A stretch of DNA of 7,199 bases from Campylobacteraceae bacterium (GTDB taxonomy: Bacteria; Campylobacterota; Campylobacteria; Campylobacterales; Sulfurovaceae), in assembly GCA_027056615.1 (NCBI GenBank), contig JALUKJ010000392.1:1-7199 (forward strand), written 5' to 3'. A program made the translations under genes and the position numbers. Every line of letters begins with the position of its first letter. Position 1 is the first letter of the stretch. Positions 1-5,270 of this stretch are shown piece by piece. The notes below the pieces were generated by a model. It was given only the letters and a program-made list of their open reading frames with translations, was not told where the DNA came from and searched no databases.

Positions 1-288
1 AATCAGATTAGACTTCCAACTTTTTTAGCACTCTTTTTAGCATTTGTTTTAGGTGTGGTTGTGACCTACTTTTTTAAATATCTACCAAAAGTAAACATCT
101 GGAAGCCAAAAGGAAGAAGCTTTAGAGGTGATGAGGCGTTGAAGATACTCTACCCAAAAATGAGTGAGAGTCAAGAGGTTGAGGAGATGGTACGAAAGCT
201 ATATGCTATTAAAAATGGCAATAGAAAAATAGAGATAGACAAGCAACAGCTTAAGGCATTGCTTGAGAAGTATAGGGAGGAGCAATGA
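1..288 (+). CDS. C-terminal part of a single-pass membrane protein, 5' end outside the window
   Basis: The frame is open from the first base to the TGA at 286-288, giving 95 visible residues. A GTG at 55 could be taken as a start, but it would cut a hydrophobic helix in half, so the gene almost certainly begins upstream of the window. Visible residues 5-25 form one transmembrane segment (LPTFLALFLAFVLGVVVTYFF). A basic, charged tail of about 70 residues follows (KILYP, EEMVRKLYA, LKALLEKYREEQ). The lysines right after the helix suggest the tail is cytoplasmic. A membrane helix close to the C-terminus followed by a short helical tail resembles the end of BatD-type (oxygen-tolerance/aerotolerance operon) proteins of this phylum. 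That is a weak recollection, not a motif match. The stop overlaps an ATG (ATGA) behind a GGGAGGAG ribosome-binding site, see 285-314. Confidence 0.75.
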   Translation, partial: NQIRLPTFLALFLAFVLGVVVTYFFKYLPKVNIWKPKGRSFRGDEALKILYPKMSESQEVEEMVRKLYAIKNGNRKIEIDKQQLKALLEKYREEQ

Positions 289-314
289 GAGTTACTAAAA
301 ATAGCACAAAATAA
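285..314 (+). pseudogene. Possible remnant start of a lost downstream gene (9-codon ORF)
   Basis: The ATG at 285-287 overlaps the upstream TGA in an ATGA junction and is preceded by GGGAGGAG at 275-282. This is the usual layout of a translationally coupled gene pair. The reading frame ends after nine codons (MRVTKNSTK, TAA at 312-314). It could be the 5' stub of a decayed or deleted operon member, a tiny coupled peptide, or chance, since the AGGAG also lies inside codons of the upstream gene. No similarity is claimed. Confidence 0.25.
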
Positions 315-347
315 ACATTTTGCAATATCTATACTCATATATTAGGA

Positions 348-353
348 TATAAT
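348..353 (+). promoter_or_regulatory. Candidate -10 element (TATAAT), rightward
   Basis: A perfect TATAAT lies just before the inverted-repeat cluster and would start a transcript near 360. No clear -35 is seen. Sigma-70 promoters in Campylobacterota often lack a conserved -35 box, so this does not exclude it. In a region this AT-rich a chance hit is quite possible. Confidence 0.3.
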
Positions 354-371
354 TATGAGCAAGTAACCCTG

Positions 372-436
372 AATAATAAATTAATATATATTTTAATTAT
401 TAAAATAATATAGTTTTATATATTAAATTTATTATT
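372..436. repeat. Long AT-only inverted repeat (19 bp stem, one bulge)
   Basis: AATAATAAATT at 372-382 is the exact reverse complement of 426-436. The stem continues inward with AATATATA (383-390) against TATATATT (417-424), leaving only base 425 unpaired. The loop, 391-416, contains the smaller hairpin TTTTAAT-T-ATTAAAA. The stem is entirely A/T, so its fold would be weak, and the AT-richness raises the chance of coincidence. Confidence 0.5.
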
Positions 437-438
437 AT

Positions 439-475
439 AGAACCATATACATCTTAGAACATCTAAGACAGTTCT
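439..475. repeat. Nested inverted repeats (AGAAC/GTTCT around CTTAGA/TCTAAG)
   Basis: TCTTAGA at 452-458 pairs with TCTAAGA at 462-468 around the loop ACA, a 7-bp hairpin. The outer arms AGAAC (439-443) and GTTCT (471-475) are also complementary. A second AGAAC at 456-460 could pair with GTTCT instead, giving an alternative fold. It sits directly between the AT stem at 372-436 and the wide stem that begins at 475. Confidence 0.45.
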
Positions 476-608
476 TATGAGTATTAACATACAAAAATGT
501 TTTCATAGCTAGTTTTAAGTTCACAAACACCATAAAATGGTAAAACCTACCTGTTTTTAAGAGTAAAGATTGTACTGCTCTTTTGTCTCTAATTGTTAAT
601 ACTCGTGA
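475..608. ncRNA. Candidate structured non-coding RNA closed by an 11-15 bp terminal stem
   Basis: GAGTATTAACA (479-489) is the exact reverse complement of TGTTAATACTC (594-604). Read as plus-strand RNA the stem extends to 15 pairs, 475-489 with 594-608, using two G-U pairs. It encloses 104 bases that hold smaller hairpins: AACAT/ATGTT (486-490/497-501, competing with the big stem), ACCAT-AAA-ATGGT (529-541), GGTA/TACC (539-542/548-551, competing with the previous one) and AAGAG/CTCTT (559-563/578-582). A closed terminal helix around smaller hairpins suits a structured RNA. I recognise no tmRNA, RNase P, SRP or retron signature and cannot assign a family. The strand is unsettled: G-U pairs favour plus, but a TATAAT on the minus strand (615-610) would start a transcript almost exactly at the stem. 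Confidence 0.35.
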
Positions 609-609
609 T

Positions 610-615
610 ATTATA
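610..615 (-). promoter_or_regulatory. Candidate -10 element (TATAAT) leftward, abutting the 475-608 stem
   Basis: The minus strand reads TATAAT from 615 to 610. The expected start, about 6-7 bases downstream, falls near 603-604, the outer end of the perfect 11-bp stem. This would give a minus-strand RNA of about 125 bases with self-complementary ends. The sequence around it is AT-rich, so it may be chance. Confidence 0.3.
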
Positions 616-627
616 TTAATAATTTGC

Positions 628-653
628 TTAAATTCTAATTAATTAGAATTTAA
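628..653. repeat. Perfect 26-bp palindrome
   Basis: TTAAATTCTAATT (628-640) is followed at once by its exact reverse complement AATTAGAATTTAA (641-653), with no spacer. TTGC at 624-627 and GCAA at 661-664 are also complementary and would continue the symmetry past a 7-base bulge. It could be a protein-binding site or a terminator-like stem for transcription in either direction. Neither side shows a good T-run, so I do not call it a terminator. Confidence 0.5.
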
Positions 654-719
654 ATTTCTAGCAATATTTATATAATATTATTAATTATCACTAAAATTGA
701 GATAAATATTTAAGACACT

Positions 720-728
720 ATTATATCA
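720..728 (-). promoter_or_regulatory. Candidate extended -10 (TGATATAAT) directed into the repeat region
   Basis: Just past the tyrA stop, the minus strand has TG-A-TATAAT (728 to 720), a full extended -10. Its transcript would start near 712 and run leftward through the palindrome and repeats, so it cannot serve tyrA. It would make sense as the promoter of a non-coding RNA in 480-700. Evidence is sequence match only. Confidence 0.3.
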
Positions 729-738
729 ACACAGGCAT

Positions 739-1569
739 TTAAAGTATATCATGTAACCTATTGGCTTCACTCATCCATTGGTGGAGTTCTTCCCATTTTT
801 CTTCTTCTATAAGCTTTTGACAGAGTTGCATCTCTGCATTAAATGTAGTTATGGACTCTAAAAGATTCTCTCTATTTTGCCGAAAAATATCTTCCCACAT
901 AGTAGGTGACGACTTAGCAATACGACTCATACTTGCAAAACCACCTCCTGCAAGAGCTAAAATGCTTCTTGGGTCTTCTTGTTTCATAACGGCATTGGCT
1001 ATAGCATACGAGACAGCGTGGGGCATGTGGGAGATAAGAGCAGCGTGACGGTCATGCTCTTTGGCATTCATAAAGACAATTTTTGAGTCAATATCTCTAA
1101 AGAGGTTAAGAGCAATCTTTTTTTGATGCTCTCCACTCTTCTCTATATCACAAACTACCATGGTTTTGTCAATATATAACCCCTCAATGGCTGCTTTGGG
1201 CCCAAAGTTTTCAGTTCCTGTCATTGGGTGTGCTGTTACAAAATTTTGACGTATAGCTAAAGGAATAGCATTTGAGATTTTCTCTTTACTACTTCCAAAG
1301 TCAATAATAGTACATTGTTTATTAACATCTGTTAGCTCTTGAGCAGTAGCGATGATTGCATCAACAGGAATGGTTAAAATAATTATATCACAAGATTTTA
1401 TTGCTAAAAACTCATCAACAATATGGTCAATAAGGTTTAATTGTAATGCTTCTTTTTTATGAGAATCATTATGGTCATAACCAACTAAAGTATATTTTGT
1501 AGATGCTTTTTTTAAGGCTAATCCTAATGAACCACCCATTAGACCAAGACCCACAATTCCAATTTTCAT
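739..1569 (-). CDS. tyrA: Prephenate dehydrogenase (tyrosine biosynthesis)
   Basis: This 276-residue cytoplasmic enzyme should carry out NAD(P)-dependent oxidative decarboxylation of prephenate to 4-hydroxyphenylpyruvate. The N-terminus is a Rossmann fold with GLGLMGGS at residues 7-14. Further landmarks are LTIPVD (65-70), DFGSSK (90-95), AHPMTGTENFG (113-123) with the family's conserved His114, and HDRHAALISHMPH (172-184) opening the helical substrate/dimer domain. ALAGGGF (205-211) and the FRQNREN segment near 229-235 also fit TyrA. There is no chorismate mutase or ACT domain, so it is the monofunctional short form. The ATG at 1569-1567 starts directly on MKIGIVG, with a weak AAGAG ribosome-binding site at 1580-1576. 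It is divergent from bamA, as I recall for Cj0130/Cj0129c in Campylobacter jejuni. The NAD versus NADP preference is not decided here. Confidence 0.93.
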   Translation of the reverse strand: MKIGIVGLGLMGGSLGLALKKASTKYTLVGYDHNDSHKKEALQLNLIDHIVDEFLAIKSCDIIILTIPVDAIIATAQELTDVNKQCTIIDFGSSKEKISNAIPLAIRQNFVTAHPMTGTENFGPKAAIEGLYIDKTMVVCDIEKSGEHQKKIALNLFRDIDSKIVFMNAKEHDRHAALISHMPHAVSYAIANAVMKQEDPRSILALAGGGFASMSRIAKSSPTMWEDIFRQNRENLLESITTFNAEMQLCQKLIEEEKWEELHQWMSEANRLHDIL

Positions 1570-1594
1570 AATAAACTCTTTAAATTTTTGGTGG

Positions 1595-1603
1595 ATTATA
1601 GCA
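1595..1603 (-). promoter_or_regulatory. Extended -10 promoter of tyrA (TGCTATAAT)
   Basis: The minus strand reads TG-C-TATAAT from 1603 to 1595, a perfect extended -10. It would start transcription near 1588, about 19 bases ahead of the tyrA ATG, leaving room for the AAGAG ribosome-binding site. No convincing -35 is seen. Confidence 0.6.
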
Positions 1604-1618
1604 CTTTTTTAGTGAAAT

Positions 1619-1653
1619 ATAGATACACTAATATCTATTTATTAACATAGATA
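1619..1653. promoter_or_regulatory. Three ATAGATA-type repeats in the tyrA/bamA divergent region
   Basis: ATAGATA occurs at 1619-1625 and 1647-1653, with its reverse complement TATCTAT between them at 1632-1638. Either outer copy can form a 7-bp hairpin with the middle one. The array sits upstream of the bamA ribosome-binding site (GAAGGA, 1661-1666, 12 bases before the ATG) and behind the tyrA promoter. It could be an operator, a switchable leader hairpin, or chance in AT-rich DNA. No clear bamA -10 was found. Confidence 0.35.
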
Positions 1654-1678
1654 AACAATCGAAGGAATAATAAACTTT

Positions 1679-3934
1679 ATGAAAAAACTTTTTACTTTAT
1701 CTGTTGGATTAAGTTCCATACTTCTTGCTCAAAATATCACCTCTATTAAATACAATGGTTTACTTCATCTCTCTGAAGACATGGCAAATGAAGTCTCTAA
1801 AATTCATGTTGGTGACCCATTTGATATTATGAAAATTGATGAATCAATAAAAAAGTTTTATGACCAAGGTTATTTTTCAGATATTGTTGTATCTCTTACT
1901 CCAGAGGGAGGACTTGTCTATTCATTTAAAGAGAAAGCCGTAATTTCAAAACTTCAGATGAATGGTTATAGTTCTGACGATGAGCAAGAGTCACTTTTTA
2001 TATCTATGGGATTGAGAAAAGGTGACCTTTATGATGCTAGAAAAATAGAAAAGGCTAAAAAGAAACTTATAAAACAAATTGAGGCTGAGGGGTATTATGA
2101 TACCATAGTTGAAGTAGAGGTTGAGCCTAAAGAGGATAGTATAGCACTTGTTTTTAATGTTAATAAGGGTGAAAAAATATATATTGATAAGATAGATTTT
2201 GCAGGGGCTAAAAAATTAGATAGAGATGATTTAGAAGATGCTTTAGCAAATAAAGAAGAAGATTTTATGGGATGGTTCCCTGGGTTAAATAATGGTGTTG
2301 CACATTTAGATCAACTGCCTTATGATGGAATGAGAGCTAAAGATGTATATATGCAACATGGATACTTAGATGCAAGTGTCTCTGACCCATTGATGCGTGT
2401 AGATGAAGGCTCTTATAAAGCAGATATCTCTTATCAGATTAAAGAGGGAGAAAAGTATAGAGTTAGTGATATTTCAATTGTTGGTGATGTAGATGAATTA
2501 AATTTAGAAGATATAAACGATAATCTTCAAGTAATTAAAGGTAAAATTTTTAATATTGCTAAAGCAAGAAAAGATAAAGCTTATATAAAAGAGCAGATTG
2601 CCAATTTAGGGTATGCTTATGCAAGAGTAGAAGAGCGTTTTCATAAAAATAAGCAAAATCATACAGTCTCATTACAATATATAGTTAGAAAAGGTAAAAA
2701 AGTATATATTAATGATGTAATTATCTCTGGAAACCATACAACAAAAGATAGGGTTATTCGTAGAGATGTCTATTTGGCACCTGGTGACCTTTTTTCTATG
2801 ACCGAATTAAAAGAGTCTAAAAATACTCTAGGAAGAAGAGGGTACTTTGAAAAAGTTGATATTGAACAAGAGCGTGTAGATGACCAACATATTAATCTTT
2901 TAGTTAAAGTAAAAGAGACACCAACAGGAAGTATACAGGCTGGTGGTGGTTATGGTTCTTACCAAGGGGCAATGCTATCTGCTTCTGTTTCAGATAGAAA
3001 TGTTTTAGGCTCTGGGATTAATTCTGCTATATCATTTGATGTTTCTAAAATCTCAGTAAACTACTCTTTATCTTTTACCAATCCTCGTATTTGGGATAGT
3101 GACTATAGTTTTGGTCTTAACCTATATAGGAGTGATTTCCAATATATAACTTATGACCAAAAGAGTACTGGTGCAGGGGTTAATCTTGGTAAACAGTTAA
3201 CGCATAATCTTTTTGGTTCATTGAGTTATCAATATAGTAAAAATGAAGCAACAGAAGTTGATAATAGTTCTAATGTTTTAGCTACACAAGATTATTACTC
3301 TATCTTCTCTCCTAAAGATTCAAACTATGCTAAGAGCATGTTCTCTATGGGATTAAGCTATGATAGTACTGATGACTTTTATATTCCACGTGAGGGAATT
3401 ATTTTAGGTGGAACATTAGGATATGCTGGAGTTGGTGGTGACCAGAAGTTTATTGAGGGGACAGGTAGATTTGGTGCTTATTATGGACTTGAAGATATAA
3501 TTGACTATGACCTTATTTTACGTTATAAAGTTAGAGTAAGAGCATTGGCAAATAGAGGAGAAATTGCTCTTCCTGAAAAGCTATATATGGGTGGTATAGG
3601 TAGTGTTAGAGGTTATGAATCTTACTCAATTACACCATTTACTCTTGATAGTAATGGAAAACGAAAACTTAAGGGTGGTACGAAAAGCTTAGTTAACACA
3701 GTAGAGGCTAGTATTCCTCTCTCTAAAGCAGCAAAAATGCGTTTAGCATTTTTCTATGATTATGGTATGATTGGACAAAATAAATTTAATGATATTACAA
3801 AAGAGGGCTATGGAGTATCTTTAGAGTGGCTGTCACCAATGGGACCAATTAACTTAGTATTTGGTAGAGCAAGAAACCCTGAAGCACTAGATAGAACCTC
3901 AAACTTTGAATTTACAATGGGGCAAAAATTTTAA
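1679..3934 (+). CDS. bamA: BamA, outer membrane protein assembly factor
   Basis: BamA inserts and folds beta-barrel proteins into the outer membrane and is the essential core of the BAM complex. The 751 residues begin with a signal peptide (MKKLFTLSVGLSSILLA, likely cleaved after Ala17). Five periplasmic POTRA domains follow at roughly 20-85, 88-163, 167-256, 260-338 and 342-413. POTRA 5 is the clearest (VYINDVIISGNHTTKDRVIRRD, then LGRRGYFEKVDI). The 16-strand barrel begins near 417 (GSIQAGGGYGSYQG). It carries the family's loop-6 motif VRGY at 643-646 and ends in an aromatic C-terminal strand, FEFTMGQKF, with terminal Phe. The length is normal for the phylum and somewhat shorter than the E. 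coli protein. The ATG has a GAAGGA site 12 bases upstream. It is divergent from tyrA, and its stop interlocks with that of the convergent phosphatase. Confidence 0.96.
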   Translation: MKKLFTLSVGLSSILLAQNITSIKYNGLLHLSEDMANEVSKIHVGDPFDIMKIDESIKKFYDQGYFSDIVVSLTPEGGLVYSFKEKAVISKLQMNGYSSDDEQESLFISMGLRKGDLYDARKIEKAKKKLIKQIEAEGYYDTIVEVEVEPKEDSIALVFNVNKGEKIYIDKIDFAGAKKLDRDDLEDALANKEEDFMGWFPGLNNGVAHLDQLPYDGMRAKDVYMQHGYLDASVSDPLMRVDEGSYKADISYQIKEGEKYRVSDISIVGDVDELNLEDINDNLQVIKGKIFNIAKARKDKAYIKEQIANLGYAYARVEERFHKNKQNHTVSLQYIVRKGKKVYINDVIISGNHTTKDRVIRRDVYLAPGDLFSMTELKESKNTLGRRGYFEKVDIEQERVDDQHINLLVKVKETPTGSIQAGGGYGSYQGAMLSASVSDRNVLGSGINSAISFDVSKISVNYSLSFTNPRIWDSDYSFGLNLYRSDFQYITYDQKSTGAGVNLGKQLTHNLFGSLSYQYSKNEATEVDNSSNVLATQDYYSIFSPKDSNYAKSMFSMGLSYDSTDDFYIPREGIILGGTLGYAGVGGDQKFIEGTGRFGAYYGLEDIIDYDLILRYKVRVRALANRGEIALPEKLYMGGIGSVRGYESYSITPFTLDSNGKRKLKGGTKSLVNTVEASIPLSKAAKMRLAFFYDYGMIGQNKFNDITKEGYGVSLEWLSPMGPINLVFGRARNPEALDRTSNFEFTMGQKF

Positions 3935-4872
3935 GAAGTTAAAAATCTTATAGGAGTTTTAGATTCTATAAGGTTTGAGTTCTCTAAAAAGAGACCTTCT
4001 CTAACACCAACGGCAGAGCTAATTACCGTTTGGGTTTGAATCTTATCTAGTACTTTTTTCCAAATTAAAGTACCCTCTCTAATAGTATCTAGTCTATTTT
4101 TAGAGACTCCAAACTCTTTTAATAATTTATTGTTAGAGAGTACTATTTTGGAAAAAAACTCTTTATAATCTTCATATTTATAGCTAAAGTTGTGAAGAGT
4201 TTTATCTTCCTCTACTTGAAATTTCATAATAACCTTTGAGAGACTTCTTGCTGTTCCTCCAATAGCTATAGCAGTAGAAGAGATAAAGTGCTTAGGAAGA
4301 TTATTTAATGCTTGATTAATATATTCCTCTATTCTCTCAATAGATTCTACTCTATCTGAAAAAAGCTCTTTTAATCGAACTGTTCCAAGGTCTAAAGAGT
4401 AGGTATCTACAATTTTTGAATCTTTAATAAGTCCAATATCTGTAGAACCTCCACCAATATCAATGCTGATTCCATTATCTACAGGAAGGAGATGTAGAGA
4501 GGCTAATGCACCATAGTATGCCTCTTTTTTACCATCAATAATATTAATGTCTATATTTAGTTCTTTTTTTATGTAGTTTACAAACTCTTGACCATTAGGA
4601 GCATCACGAAGTGCCGAAGTAGCAACACAGATAGTTTTATGAAGATTTGGATATTTGATTATTTGTGATTTAAAGGATTTTAGTGCTTGGTATGCACGTT
4701 GGAGAGGAATATCTTGAAGGTATCCCTCCTTTAAATAAGCTCCCTCACCAATTCTAACTTTAGATTTCTCTTCATAGATAAGCTCAAAGGAGTTAGAAGT
4801 AAGTTGTTGATAGATAACAACTCTAGCTGAATTTGAACCAATATCAATAACAGCTATATGGGGGTAATACAT
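3931..4872 (-). CDS. Ppx/GppA family phosphatase (exopolyphosphatase / pppGpp phosphatase)
   Basis: This 313-residue cytoplasmic enzyme belongs to the ASKHA-fold Ppx/GppA family, which removes terminal phosphate from polyphosphate and/or converts pppGpp to ppGpp. Visible motifs are DIGSNSARVV (10-19, phosphate loop 1), ATSALRDAPNG (84-94), GKKEAYYGALAS (114-125) with Glu117 in the catalytic-glutamate position, DIGGGSTDIGL (138-148, phosphate loop 2), AIGGTARSL, and the C-terminal SSAVGVREGLFLE. It ends near 310 residues, so it is the short form without the HD-type C-terminal domain of the E. coli enzymes. Substrate preference cannot be decided, so no symbol is given. Its ATG lies 4 bases after the ferredoxin stop with only a weak ribosome-binding site, implying translational coupling. 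As I recall, Cj0353c occupies the same place beside fdxB in C. jejuni. Confidence 0.9.
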   Translation of the reverse strand: MYYPHIAVIDIGSNSARVVIYQQLTSNSFELIYEEKSKVRIGEGAYLKEGYLQDIPLQRAYQALKSFKSQIIKYPNLHKTICVATSALRDAPNGQEFVNYIKKELNIDINIIDGKKEAYYGALASLHLLPVDNGISIDIGGGSTDIGLIKDSKIVDTYSLDLGTVRLKELFSDRVESIERIEEYINQALNNLPKHFISSTAIAIGGTARSLSKVIMKFQVEEDKTLHNFSYKYEDYKEFFSKIVLSNNKLLKEFGVSKNRLDTIREGTLIWKKVLDKIQTQTVISSAVGVREGLFLENSNLIESKTPIRFLTS

Positions 4873-4876
4873 AGGT

Positions 4877-5128
4877 TTAGAGTTCTTGCTCTAGTTGAGA
4901 AAATTTAAATTTTAACTCCTCTACACTCTCTACATTGTCAGGGTCAGAACTAATACAATCAACAGGACAAACAGCAATACATTGTGGTTCATCATAGTGT
5001 CCAACACACTCTGTACAACGGTCTGGGTCAATAAGATAGATAGGGTCATTCTCCTCGATAGCCTCGTTAGGACACTCTTCTCTACATGCGTCACACGCAA
5101 TACATTCGTCTGCAATTAATAATGCCAT
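4877..5128 (-). CDS. 2[4Fe-4S] ferredoxin, YfhL/FdxB (Allochromatium) type
   Basis: This 83-residue cytoplasmic electron carrier has two iron-sulfur motifs. The first is classical (C9, C12, C15, C19-Pro). The second is stretched (C38, C41, then eight residues, C50, C54-Pro), with CTECVGHYDEPQC typical of the Alvin-type/YfhL ferredoxins. A charged C-terminal helix (SVEELKFKFSQLEQEL) is also usual for this group. It closely resembles what I recall of H. pylori FdxA (HP0277) and C. jejuni FdxB (Cj0354c), so either symbol could apply and I leave it blank. An extra cysteine, C58, follows the second cluster (PVDCI), where I recall alanine in H. pylori. A weak AGTGAG ribosome-binding site precedes the ATG. 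It probably shares a transcript with the phosphatase. Its electron partner is unknown; pyruvate or 2-oxoglutarate:ferredoxin oxidoreductases are common in this phylum. Confidence 0.95.
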   Translation of the reverse strand: MALLIADECIACDACREECPNEAIEENDPIYLIDPDRCTECVGHYDEPQCIAVCPVDCISSDPDNVESVEELKFKFSQLEQEL

Positions 5129-5147
5129 TTATATACTCACTTATAGT

Positions 5148-5177
5148 TTATTAGATAAGTACCTATTAGGAACTCAA
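5148..5177 (-). promoter_or_regulatory. Possible promoter of the ferredoxin-phosphatase pair
   Basis: On the minus strand TTGAGT (5177-5172) is followed after 18 bases by TAATAA (5153-5148), a weak -35/-10 pair that would start RNA near 5141. That leaves about 13 bases before the ATG, with AGTGAG inside. The match is poor and competing AT-rich hexamers exist, such as TATAAG at 5145-5140. Confidence 0.25.
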
Positions 5178-5197
5178 TTGATTTATAACTTATCTAA
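5151..5197. repeat. 10-bp perfect inverted repeat upstream of the ferredoxin gene
   Basis: TTAGATAAGT (5151-5160) and ACTTATCTAA (5188-5197) are exact reverse complements 27 bases apart. Inside is a small dyad, CCTA-T-TAGG (5162-5170). The outer arms straddle the possible ferredoxin promoter, as a two-site operator would. In a read-through transcript from the kinase gene it could instead fold as a stem. An adjacent 8-bp palindrome, TAAGCTTA, lies at 5195-5202. Confidence 0.45.
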
Positions 5198-5240
5198 GCT
5201 TACGCTTTATTTAAAATATGGGGTTATTTGAAGAAGATTG

Positions 5241-5270
5241 AGATTAAATGTTGAATGAAACATCTAATCT
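5241..5270 (-). terminator. Hairpin spanning the kinase stop codon, weak terminator or 3'-end structure
   Basis: In minus-strand RNA, AGAUUAGAUGUU (5270-5259) pairs with AACAUUUAAUCU (5252-5241) over 12 bp around a 6-base loop, 5258-5253. One pair is G-U (5264 with 5247); on the plus strand the same position is an A-C mismatch. The stem therefore fits RNA made in the direction of hsrA and the kinase. The kinase TAG (5266-5264) lies within it. The downstream sequence is only pyrimidine-rich (CAAUCUUCUUC), not a U-run, so termination is probably partial. Confidence 0.45.

Noticed and set aside
55..288. Gene start at GTG 55
   Set aside because: The reading frame is open to base 1 and the GTG is inside the transmembrane helix; the gene is better read as running in from outside the window.
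477..512. Short plus-strand ORF starting ATGAGTATTAAC (MSINIQKCFHS)
   Set aside because: Eleven codons, no ribosome-binding site upstream, and it coincides with the arm of the wide inverted repeat. No support as a peptide.
475..608. Retron msr-msd (end-pairing a1/a2-like repeat)
   Set aside because: Outer complementary arms resemble a1/a2, but no reverse transcriptase gene is nearby and there is no long msd-type stem.
289..738. tmRNA, RNase P RNA, tRNA, CRISPR array or integron attC site in the gene gap
   Set aside because: No tRNA-like acceptor or CCA end, no tag-peptide frame, no conserved RNase P core sequence, no regularly spaced direct repeats and no attC core sites were seen.
851..1048. 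65-codon plus-strand ORF inside tyrA
   Set aside because: It lies wholly antisense to a clear tyrA, shows no motif, has no convincing ribosome-binding site and its composition follows the opposite strand's codons.
3932..3972. Terminator stem at the bamA/phosphatase junction
   Set aside because: Only 5-6 bp A/T-rich stems with long loops and no T-run, and they lie within the phosphatase coding region.
4930..5115. 61-codon minus-strand ORF inside the ferredoxin gene
   Set aside because: It is a shifted-frame shadow of the ferredoxin, whose own frame carries the full set of cluster cysteines.
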